DNA from: an uncultured Bacilli bacterium
GTDB lineage: Bacteria > Bacillota_I > Bacilli_A > RF39 > UBA660
Assembly (NCBI GenBank): GCA_934183705.1
Contig: CAKPSW010000008.1
Coordinates: forward strand, 1-27,712
Length of the DNA stretch: 27,712 nt
Reading direction: 5' to 3'
The stretch's first letter is position 1. The number at the start of each line of letters is the position of its first letter. A model generated the notes under the pieces. The model was not told where the DNA came from. It worked only from the letters and a program-made list of their open reading frames with translations, and made no database searches. The position numbers and the translations under genes are program-made. This document shows, piece by piece, positions 1 to 6,172 of the stretch.

Positions 1-74
1 TGGTGCTGAATGTAAGAATTGAACTTACCCCTGAAGCTTACCATGCTTCTGTACTACCACTATACTAAATCAGC
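1..74 (-). tRNA. tRNA-Thr (anticodon GGT)
   Basis: The minus strand folds into a full 74-nt cloverleaf: a 7-bp acceptor stem with one T-T mismatch, a 4-bp D stem with a 7-nt loop, a 5-bp anticodon stem GAAGC/GCTTC around loop ATGGTAA, a 4-nt variable loop, a 5-bp T stem GTAAG/CTTAC with loop TTCAATT, and an encoded CCA. Loop position 33 is T, so the anticodon is GGT (plus-strand 40-42), which reads ACC/ACT Thr codons. The GCTGAT 5' end resembles other bacterial tRNA-Thr genes. It lies 12 bp beyond the uppP stop on the same strand. The encoded CCA sits exactly at the window edge. Confidence 0.9.
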
Positions 75-77
75 AGG

Positions 78-107
78 AAATTAATATTATTTGAATAATA
101 TTAATTT
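78..107 (-). other. Perfect 13-bp hairpin between uppP and tRNA-Thr
   Basis: A perfect 13-bp AT-only inverted repeat with a 4-nt loop (TCAA on the minus strand) overlaps the uppP stop codon and ends 3 nt before the tRNA. No U-run follows on the minus strand, so it does not look like a classical terminator. It may instead be an RNA-processing or mRNA 3'-end structure. The repeat is seen directly; its role is inferred. Confidence 0.5.
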
Positions 108-890
108 TATAAATATAACTAGAGCAAGTAATACTCTATAGAATGCAAATATTGAAAAGTCATGTCTTTTAATATAGTTTAGTAAGAATTTAATAGTTAA
201 TATACCCATTGCAAATGAAGTTATTATTCCCACTATTACTTCTTTTGTAAAAGCCAAATCACTTACCTTTAATACTGTAGCACCACATATTACTGGTACT
301 GATAAAAGAAAAGTAAATTTAGTTACTGCCTCTTTTGATATACCCTGTACTCTTCCAGCTAGAATAGTTGTGCCACTTCTTGAAAAACCAGGTATAACTG
401 CAAAAGCTTGCGAAATTCCAATTATCATAGCTTGTTTTAATGTTATATTTTCAAATTTAGTTTCTTTTTTATAATGTCTACTAGCCCATTTATCTCCTAC
501 GTATATTAATACACCCATTATAGCAAGAGATAACGCTATTATCCATATTTTATTTCTTATTACCGTCTCTATCAAGTCATCTAATAATAAACCAACTAAA
601 GCAGCAGGTATTGTTGCAGCTACTAAATACCAAAACATCCTGCCATTAGTAGTCTTCTTCTTAGTTTTAATATCACTTATAGCACCTATAAATAAGTTCC
701 ACCAGTCCTTAAAGAAGAATACTAAAACAGCCATCATGGTACCAAAGTGAAGAGCCACATCAAAAGCTAATGATGATTCTTCCCAACCAAATAAATATGG
801 GAACAATATAAGATGAGCTGATGATGATATTGGTAAAAATTCCGCAATCCCCTGAATAATTCCTAATATTATCGCTCTAAACACAGTCAA
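87..890 (-). CDS. uppP: Undecaprenyl-diphosphatase UppP (BacA)
   Basis: This integral membrane phosphatase recycles undecaprenyl pyrophosphate to the monophosphate carrier used for peptidoglycan and other wall polymers. The 267-aa length is normal. The first family motif is near residues 16-26 (EFLPISSSAHL) and the second, PGFSRSG, lies near 167-173. Several hydrophobic helices span the rest of the protein. Translation starts at a TTG codon. The ribosome site AAGGTGA lies 8-10 nt upstream, right after the tig TAG stop, and only 13 nt separate the two genes, so uppP is probably co-transcribed and translationally coupled with tig. The protein ends inside a hairpin that precedes tRNA-Thr. UppP is also known to confer some bacitracin tolerance. 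Identification is secure. Confidence 0.95.
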   Translation of the reverse strand: MTVFRAIILGIIQGIAEFLPISSSAHLILFPYLFGWEESSLAFDVALHFGTMMAVLVFFFKDWWNLFIGAISDIKTKKKTTNGRMFWYLVAATIPAALVGLLLDDLIETVIRNKIWIIALSLAIMGVLIYVGDKWASRHYKKETKFENITLKQAMIIGISQAFAVIPGFSRSGTTILAGRVQGISKEAVTKFTFLLSVPVICGATVLKVSDLAFTKEVIVGIITSFAMGILTIKFLLNYIKRHDFSIFAFYRVLLALVIFIKLILFK

Positions 891-903
891 TTTTATTCAC
901 CTT

Positions 904-2145
904 CTAGTTGTTTTCTTTTAATACTTCTATAGCTTTTTCCATAGCAATATTGTATTTTAAAGCTTCATTTGAACCAAATTCACGTCTTACATCTTCTTCA
1001 GTTATATCATAGTTTTTAGCTATTTTAGCTACTTCTTTATCTACATCTTTATCATTTATCTCTATCTTTTCTTCTTTAATTATAGCTTCTAGTAGATAAC
1101 GATATTTAAGTTTTACCTCAGCTTCTTTTGTAATATCTTTCATGATATCTTCTTTTTTTATTCCAGCATAAGCATAGTATAATTCTTCACTTATTCCCTG
1201 TGATTGTAATCTTTTAATAAAATCTTCATACATTTTATTTGCTTGATCTTCTATTATTTCTTTATCTAAATCTATTTCCATATTTGATGCTGCTTTAGCA
1301 AGTAAATCTTCAGTAAATTTGTTTTCGATATTTTCTTCTTTTTGCTTTGTTATTTCTTCCAGAATTGCCTTATCTAATTCTTCTTTGTTTGTTACGCCTT
1401 CCATGTCTAAGTCTTTGAAGAATTCTTCATCTAACTCTGGCACTACTCTTCTTTTAATATCATGTACAACTACATTAAATACCACTTTCTGTCCAGCTAG
1501 ATCTTTAGCCATATAATCTTCTGGGAAAGTTAATTCTATATCTTTACTTTCTTCTTTTTTCATTCCTATTACGCCCTCTTCAAAGCCTGGTATAAATGAA
1601 TGACTACCTAATTCTAGCGAATATCCCTCTGCACTTCCACCAGGAAATTCTTCATTATCTTTAAAACCTTTAAAATCGATAATAACAGTATCACCTTCTT
1701 CTGCAGCACCATCTTTAGACACTAATTCAGCATATCTATCTAAGATATGTCCTATTTCATGTTCTATTTCATCTTTTGTAACTTTTAACTTATCTTTTTT
1801 AACTTTTAATTCCTTATACTTACCTAATTTTACTTCTGGATCAGTAATAATTGTTATATTAACTTCAAAACCATTATCATCTAATGATACTATTTCCAAT
1901 TTTGGTTCTACTACCGGAATTAATTTATCACCTACTATTATTTCACCATATTTTTTATCAATTAAATCTTCCATAGCGGTTCTTATAATATCACTAGTAC
2001 CATATTTCTTCTCAAATACACCCCTTGGTACCTTACCTTCTCTAAAACCATCTACTTTAGCCTTTTTTGATACTTTTTTAAATGCATTATCTTTAGCCTT
2101 ATTCCATTCTTCGCCACTTACTTTATAGTTTATTTGTTTTTTCAT
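904..2145 (-). CDS. tig: Trigger factor, ribosome-associated chaperone
   Basis: Trigger factor binds the ribosomal exit tunnel and shields nascent chains. The N-terminal ribosome-docking signature GFREGKVP is present near residue 33, followed by an FKBP-type peptidyl-prolyl isomerase domain (about residues 145-230, including GDTVIIDFKGF and FIPGFEEGVIGM) and a helical C-terminal chaperone domain. At 413 aa it is slightly shorter than the usual 430 or so, mostly because the strand before the docking loop is trimmed. The ATG is preceded by AGGAGG at good spacing. It lies 10 nt downstream of greA and 13 nt upstream of uppP, which indicates one operon. The stop codon is TAG. Confidence 0.95.
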   Translation of the reverse strand: MKKQINYKVSGEEWNKAKDNAFKKVSKKAKVDGFREGKVPRGVFEKKYGTSDIIRTAMEDLIDKKYGEIIVGDKLIPVVEPKLEIVSLDDNGFEVNITIITDPEVKLGKYKELKVKKDKLKVTKDEIEHEIGHILDRYAELVSKDGAAEEGDTVIIDFKGFKDNEEFPGGSAEGYSLELGSHSFIPGFEEGVIGMKKEESKDIELTFPEDYMAKDLAGQKVVFNVVVHDIKRRVVPELDEEFFKDLDMEGVTNKEELDKAILEEITKQKEENIENKFTEDLLAKAASNMEIDLDKEIIEDQANKMYEDFIKRLQSQGISEELYYAYAGIKKEDIMKDITKEAEVKLKYRYLLEAIIKEEKIEINDKDVDKEVAKIAKNYDITEEDVRREFGSNEALKYNIAMEKAIEVLKENN

Positions 2146-2155
2146 AATTTACCTC

Positions 2156-2623
2156 CTAACAAATTTCTATTACTTCTACTTCATATTCCCCATTAGGAGA
2201 TGCCACTTTTTTTACTTCTCCTACTTGAGCATTCATTATTGCTTTAGCTATTGGACTTTCATTAGATATCTTATTGTTTGATGGATCAGCTTCTTTAGAA
2301 CCTACAATACGATATTCTTCTATTTCATCATCATCAATATATTTTATTTTTACTGTTGTACCTAAACCTACTTTATCTGTAGATACTTTTTTAATTATGT
2401 GAGCATCTTCCATTATTTTTTCTAATTCTTGAATTCTGCCTTCTACTTGGGCTTGTTCTGTTCTAGCGGCATCATAATCAGCATTTTCAGATAAATCTCC
2501 TAAAGCTCTTGCTTCTTTTAAAGCTTTAATTACTTCAGGTCTCTTAACATTTTTTAATTCATTTAATTCCTCTTCTAACTCAAGAAAACCTTCATCAGTT
2601 AGATATATTTTATTGTCAGTCAT
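2156..2623 (-). CDS. greA: Transcription elongation factor GreA
   Basis: GreA inserts its coiled coil into the RNA polymerase secondary channel and stimulates cleavage of backtracked RNA. The 155-aa length is typical. The N-terminal coiled coil carries the acidic-tip signature GDLSENADY near residues 42-50, and the C-terminal FKBP-like domain includes GLGTTVKIKY and a SPIAKAIMNAQVGE-type segment. The start has AGAAGGAAAC upstream. It is the first gene of greA-tig-uppP, under a near-consensus promoter at 2679-2707. The tRNA-modification genes upstream resemble the B. subtilis yrrM-N-O-udk-greA order, although udk is absent here. Confidence 0.95.
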   Translation of the reverse strand: MTDNKIYLTDEGFLELEEELNELKNVKRPEVIKALKEARALGDLSENADYDAARTEQAQVEGRIQELEKIMEDAHIIKKVSTDKVGLGTTVKIKYIDDDEIEEYRIVGSKEADPSNNKISNESPIAKAIMNAQVGEVKKVASPNGEYEVEVIEIC

Positions 2624-2678
2624 TTTGTTTCCTTCTTCCTCTTTCTATTTGAAATTAATTTTCTTTTTACAATTCAAA

Positions 2679-2707
2679 ATTGTACTAAATTTTAATACTT
2701 TTGTCAA
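2679..2707 (-). promoter_or_regulatory. Sigma-A-type promoter of greA-tig-uppP
   Basis: On the minus strand, TTGACA (2702-2707) and TACAAT (2679-2684) are separated by exactly 17 nt. The -10 box forms one arm of a 7-bp inverted repeat TACAATT-TTG-AATTGTA (2668-2684), which would overlap the transcription start and could be an operator or a leader hairpin. The expected start lies near 2672, giving a leader of about 50 nt. Confidence 0.8.
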
Positions 2708-2740
2708 GTATAATCTTATTTTATTCCCAAAATTTAATTA

Positions 2741-3946
2741 TTAACTTATTTTAATTCTAATTATATCATTTGGATAAACCCTCTTATCCAATTTAAATTT
2801 AAGTATCTCACCAGGATGCCTCCCTATGTTTACTAAATTATCATCTATATCGTATATATCAGGCATTATAAAACTAAACGGTTTTATGTTAGGTCCAAAT
2901 ATCTCAACTTCATCCCCAGTTTTAAAGTAATTTCTTTCCGTCATAGTAACTATTTTCCTCTTTTCATCATAATCCGTTACTATTCCTAAGAAATCTTGGT
3001 TTGATACTTCACTTCTTCCTAGATAATATTGTTCATGAGTAGTAGGTAATTTATCCCAAAATTGTACTGTTGCTTCTCTATTTGCTACTCTATCTAATAT
3101 CTTTTGATAATATACTATTCTATCATCAGTTAATTTATTATCATAATAATCATCTATAATATTTCTATAAGTATTAATAACAGTAGCAACATAATAATTA
3201 CTGCGCATTCTTCCTTCTACTTTTAAAGAGACAATACCAATATCTATCATTTCTCCTACTTTTGAAACCATCATTAAATCCTTAGAAGAAGCCGTATATT
3301 TAGTACTACTTTCTATTTTATTATTATCCCTATCATATAAAGGAAACTCCCAGCGACATATCTGAGCACAACCACCACGATTAGCATCCCTATTAGTAAA
3401 ATAATTAGATAATACACATCTACCTGAATATGATGAACACATAGCTCCATGTACAAAAGTTTCTATCTCCATGGAAGTTAGATCTATTATTTCTTTTATT
3501 TCTTCTTTTGAAACTTCTCTTGCTAGTACAACCCTTTCTACTCCCTTTGATTTCCAAAATAATACAGATTCATAATTCAATGTTGAAGCTTGTGTAGAAA
3601 TATGTATTTTAAGATCAATATTGTTATCACGTACTATATCTATAACTGATGGATCTGATACTATTATAGCATCTACTCCTGCTTTTTTAAGCTCTCTTAA
3701 GTAGTCTTTAACACCTTCTATATCTTCATTATGAAATACTATATTTACTGTTACATATACTTTTTTATTTATACTATGAGCATATTTTGTAGCCTCATTT
3801 ATCTCCATAATACTAAAATTTTTAGCATTAGCACGAAGAGAATAATCCCTTCCTCCTATATAGCAGGCATCCGCTCCATAAAGATAAGCAAATTTTAACT
3901 TTTCAATATTTCCAGCAGGAGCTAATAATTCTATTTTTTTAGTCAT
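2741..3946 (-). CDS. trhP2: U32-family tRNA hydroxylation protein TrhP2 (YrrO-like)
   Basis: U32 'peptidase' family proteins of this branch (YegQ/TrhP) make 5-hydroxyuridine at tRNA wobble position 34 using prephenate. The protein opens with the family's ELLAPAGN segment and carries the Fe-S cysteines C170, C177, C193 and C197, in the contexts HGAMC, SGRC and GGCAQIC. A beta-rich C-terminal domain follows. I chose the ATG at 3946 (401 aa), which has AAAGGTGAT upstream, over an upstream in-frame ATG at 3994 that has no ribosome site. The start overlaps the end of the preceding trhP1 gene by 8 nt. The gene order trmR-trhP1-trhP2 matches B. subtilis yrrM-yrrN-yrrO. No clear terminator follows, so read-through into greA is possible. 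Confidence 0.88.
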   Translation of the reverse strand: MTKKIELLAPAGNIEKLKFAYLYGADACYIGGRDYSLRANAKNFSIMEINEATKYAHSINKKVYVTVNIVFHNEDIEGVKDYLRELKKAGVDAIIVSDPSVIDIVRDNNIDLKIHISTQASTLNYESVLFWKSKGVERVVLAREVSKEEIKEIIDLTSMEIETFVHGAMCSSYSGRCVLSNYFTNRDANRGGCAQICRWEFPLYDRDNNKIESSTKYTASSKDLMMVSKVGEMIDIGIVSLKVEGRMRSNYYVATVINTYRNIIDDYYDNKLTDDRIVYYQKILDRVANREATVQFWDKLPTTHEQYYLGRSEVSNQDFLGIVTDYDEKRKIVTMTERNYFKTGDEVEIFGPNIKPFSFIMPDIYDIDDNLVNIGRHPGEILKFKLDKRVYPNDIIRIKIS

Positions 3947-4751
3947 TTTTATCACCTTTAACTTTATATGTTGTCTTAGTATTATAAAATCCAAGATAGC
4001 CTTCTTCCATCACTTCTCTATTTATAAAATTATCTATTATATCTATATCATCTTGAAGTGATAAATCTATTACTAAATTTATATCATTAAGCTGTGATAT
4101 ATGATTTATTAAGTTTACTACTGGACTATATATTATAGTACCATATCCATTTTCTACAATAGTATATTTTTTATCATTATCATATATATAATAAGTATTA
4201 TCATTCATATCTTTTTCTATATATTCAAAATAACTTGATAATAGCTTCCTTCTAGAATAAAATATTTGCAAATTACCATATACAGTATAATATATAGTTA
4301 ATTTAGTATTTCTTTTTATATCAAGTAATTCATCATAAGTTATATCACTAGTAATATAAGTACTATTAACACCATTTCTATAATAAAAATTATTACTATT
4401 TATACTAGCATTCAAATGCTCTTGTCCTATTATTAATTCTTTATTTATATCCATCTCTTTAGCAAGTTTTAATATTCCTACATCATAAAATAATATAGAA
4501 GATATATTAGTATTCTTTATCACTTTCAATACATCTTTAACTTTATCAATATCACTATTGTGAATCATTCTATTCAATGCAATAATAATTTTCTTATCAG
4601 TACTATTTGATATATTAATAATATCTTCTATTTCTAATTCTAAATTATAAGTAGATAAACCCTTAGCACCAATAATTATTCCTTTTATATTCTTTTTTAA
4701 TACCTTTGCTATATCTTCTTTTTTATTTAAAACCACAATTATATTATTCAT
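3939..4751 (-). CDS. trhP1: Degenerate U32-family protein, TrhP1/YrrN-like
   Basis: This 270-aa protein sits where YrrN (TrhP1) lies in B. subtilis and has the same TIM-barrel-like alternation of strands and helices. Segments such as KKIIIALNRMIHNSDID parallel KKVYVTVNIVFHNEDIE in TrhP2. It contains no cysteine: where TrhP2 has its Fe-S cluster ligands, this protein has VYGNLQIFYSRRKLLSSYF. It therefore cannot bind the cluster as TrhP2 does, and is more likely a partner subunit than an independent enzyme. The gene overlaps trmR and trhP2 by 8 nt at each end, indicating tight translational coupling. AAAGGAG precedes the ATG. Assignment rests on context and on this internal comparison, so the function is inferred. 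Confidence 0.7.
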   Translation of the reverse strand: MNNIIVVLNKKEDIAKVLKKNIKGIIIGAKGLSTYNLELEIEDIINISNSTDKKIIIALNRMIHNSDIDKVKDVLKVIKNTNISSILFYDVGILKLAKEMDINKELIIGQEHLNASINSNNFYYRNGVNSTYITSDITYDELLDIKRNTKLTIYYTVYGNLQIFYSRRKLLSSYFEYIEKDMNDNTYYIYDNDKKYTIVENGYGTIIYSPVVNLINHISQLNDINLVIDLSLQDDIDIIDNFINREVMEEGYLGFYNTKTTYKVKGDKND

Positions 4752-5337
4752 TACATCTTCTCCTTTTAGATATAGCTATTTTGTCTCCTACTGGAATATA
4801 AGTCGTTATAAATTCTTTATTATTATCTAAAAACTCTATAAATTTTTTAATTTTATTTACTATACCCATCTGATTTTTAGTATTAATTTTGCTCTCATCT
4901 TCAACTAAACCATGAAAAGATAAATTATCTGTAATAATAGTTCCATCTTCCTTTAAATTATTCTTAAATTTTTCAAAGAAAAGAATATTCTTACCTTTAG
5001 CAGCATCTATAAATATTAAATCATATAATCCATCTATCTCTTCTATAGTAGCATCACCATATATAATAGTTATTCGATCTTCTAAATTATACTTTTTAAT
5101 ATTAGCTTTGGCAATGTTATATCTCTCTTCATCTTTTTCAATAGTAGTTACATGTTTATTCTCATCTATACTAGCCATCATTATAGCAGAATAACCAATA
5201 GCACTACCTATTTCTAATATATTTGTTATATTATTATCTTTTATATAATTAATTAAATATAATATACCATCTTTTTGCATTATAGGAATATTATATTCTT
5301 TAGCATACACTTCTAAATCTTCCATCTTCTTCACCAT
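4744..5337 (-). CDS. trmR: tRNA 5-hydroxyuridine O-methyltransferase TrmR (YrrM)
   Basis: This is a SAM-dependent O-methyltransferase of the COMT-like family; in B. subtilis the equivalent YrrM converts 5-hydroxyuridine to 5-methoxyuridine at the wobble base. Visible motifs are ILEIGSAIGYSAIMMA (SAM motif I, near residue 40), YDLIFIDAAKG (motif IV and metal-binding Asp) and IITDN, with the C-terminal IPVGDKIAISK typical of the YrrM group. The annotated ATG lacks a strong ribosome site. An ATG four codons later (5325) has GGTGA 5 nt upstream and could be the true start. It is directly followed by the trhP1/trhP2 genes that make its substrate, giving a complete mo5U34 pathway. Confidence 0.88.
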   Translation of the reverse strand: MVKKMEDLEVYAKEYNIPIMQKDGILYLINYIKDNNITNILEIGSAIGYSAIMMASIDENKHVTTIEKDEERYNIAKANIKKYNLEDRITIIYGDATIEEIDGLYDLIFIDAAKGKNILFFEKFKNNLKEDGTIITDNLSFHGLVEDESKINTKNQMGIVNKIKKFIEFLDNNKEFITTYIPVGDKIAISKRRRCNE

Positions 5338-5344
5338 AACTTTT

Positions 5345-5375
5345 AAAAGAAAAGCAATTTTATTGCTCTTCTTTT
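5345..5375 (-). terminator. 14-bp hairpin at the orf124/trmR junction
   Basis: A 14-bp stem with one G-U pair and a 3-nt loop overlaps the last codons of the 124-aa gene. Its 3' arm contains TTTTCTTTT on the minus strand and ends 7 nt before the trmR start. It could be a partial terminator that lowers trmR operon expression, or a hairpin that affects trmR translation. Whether it terminates is inferred. Confidence 0.5.
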
Positions 5376-5734
5376 ACCCTTTTTTTAAATTTTATCTGAT
5401 CTTCTGCTAATTCTTCATCCAAGACATATCTCTTAGCCATTTCTTCATTATAAGTTAGCAAATTACCCTCTATATAAAAACCAGGAGAATTCTTAGCTAA
5501 AGAACCATCTTCTATAATTACATTTTTAATTCTCATAACACTTTTTCTAAAAATATTATCACTATAATATGCTAATAATAAACCATCTTGTATGTGTAAT
5601 CTTTTAATATAATTATCTTCTTCACTTCTTAAATAGAAGCCTTTATCTTTATTATATATAACATTATATACTTCTACAGTATCATTTTCATAAATTATAT
5701 CAATACTATCTGAAAACATTATATTTTTATTCAT
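5360..5734 (-). CDS. Uncharacterised 124-aa protein heading the trmR-trhP operon
   Basis: I do not recognise this protein. It is 124 aa, soluble and probably beta-rich (repeated short strands such as DTVEVYNVIYN, GFYLRSEE, GLLLAYYSD and PGFYIEGNLLTYN), with a charged helical C-terminus. No cysteines, signal peptide or membrane segment are evident. It begins 22 nt downstream of the start site predicted from a consensus promoter, has AAGGAG at good spacing, and is the first gene before trmR, trhP1 and trhP2. That position suggests, without proving, a link to tRNA wobble modification. A strong hairpin covers its 3' end. Confidence 0.7.
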   Translation of the reverse strand: MNKNIMFSDSIDIIYENDTVEVYNVIYNKDKGFYLRSEEDNYIKRLHIQDGLLLAYYSDNIFRKSVMRIKNVIIEDGSLAKNSPGFYIEGNLLTYNEEMAKRYVLDEELAEDQIKFKKRVKEEQ

Positions 5735-5762
5735 ATAGATACTCCTTCCAGTGGTGCTATAT

Positions 5763-5791
5763 ATTATAGCAAAGCATTATTGTTATGTCAA
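5763..5791 (-). promoter_or_regulatory. Consensus promoter of the orf124-trmR-trhP operon
   Basis: On the minus strand, perfect TTGACA (5786-5791) and perfect TATAAT (5763-5768) are 17 nt apart. A 7-bp inverted repeat TGCTATA-ATA-TATAGCA (5755-5771) is centred at the -10 and start site, and a second one, ATTATTG-ACATAA-CAATAAT, covers the -35. Either could bind a regulator. The transcript would start near 5756, giving a short leader to the gene starting at 5734. Confidence 0.88.
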
Positions 5792-5799
5792 TAATATAT

Positions 5800-6114
5800 T
5801 TACTTTATAAGCAATGTTGTAATGGTAATTAATACTATTACTAAAGCAGTAAAAACTACTATTAAGTAAATCTTTTCTGATAATTTAACTTTAATATAAC
5901 TTTTACCTTCTTTAGTATATTTGACCTCTATTTTACCACCTTTTCTTTTTACCATTTCTATAAGTTTTTCTTCTATTTCATTAATGCTTAAACTTGTAGT
6001 ATAAAACATATCCAATATAGCCCTTTCAAAAACCTCAGGACTTAAATCTCTTAATATTTCATATTCTTTATAGTATTCTTTAGCAAGCGCTACAATTTCC
6101 CTTTTTCTCTTCAT
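5800..6114 (-). CDS. Small tail-anchored-type membrane protein of unknown function
   Basis: This 104-aa protein has a charged, helical cytoplasmic part (residues 1-80) and one C-terminal hydrophobic segment (about 81-103, IYLIVVFTALVIVLITITTLL), so it looks like a single-pass, C-terminally anchored protein. No family is recognised. AGAGGTG lies upstream of the ATG, and a promoter at 6141-6169 could drive it separately from the Ca2+ ATPase gene upstream, whose stop is 58 bp away. The ordinary codon usage and good ribosome site support it as a real gene. Confidence 0.7.
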   Translation of the reverse strand: MKRKREIVALAKEYYKEYEILRDLSPEVFERAILDMFYTTSLSINEIEEKLIEMVKRKGGKIEVKYTKEGKSYIKVKLSEKIYLIVVFTALVIVLITITTLLIK

Positions 6115-6140
6115 AACACACCTCTATTACTCTCACATTA

Positions 6141-6169
6141 AGTATACCATAAAAGAAGTAAATATTCAA
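6141..6169 (-). promoter_or_regulatory. Predicted promoter of the 104-aa membrane protein
   Basis: On the minus strand, TTGAAT (6164-6169) and TATACT (6141-6146) are separated by 17 nt, placing a start near 6134, about 20 nt before the start codon. Confidence 0.6.
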
Positions 6170-6172
6170 GTA

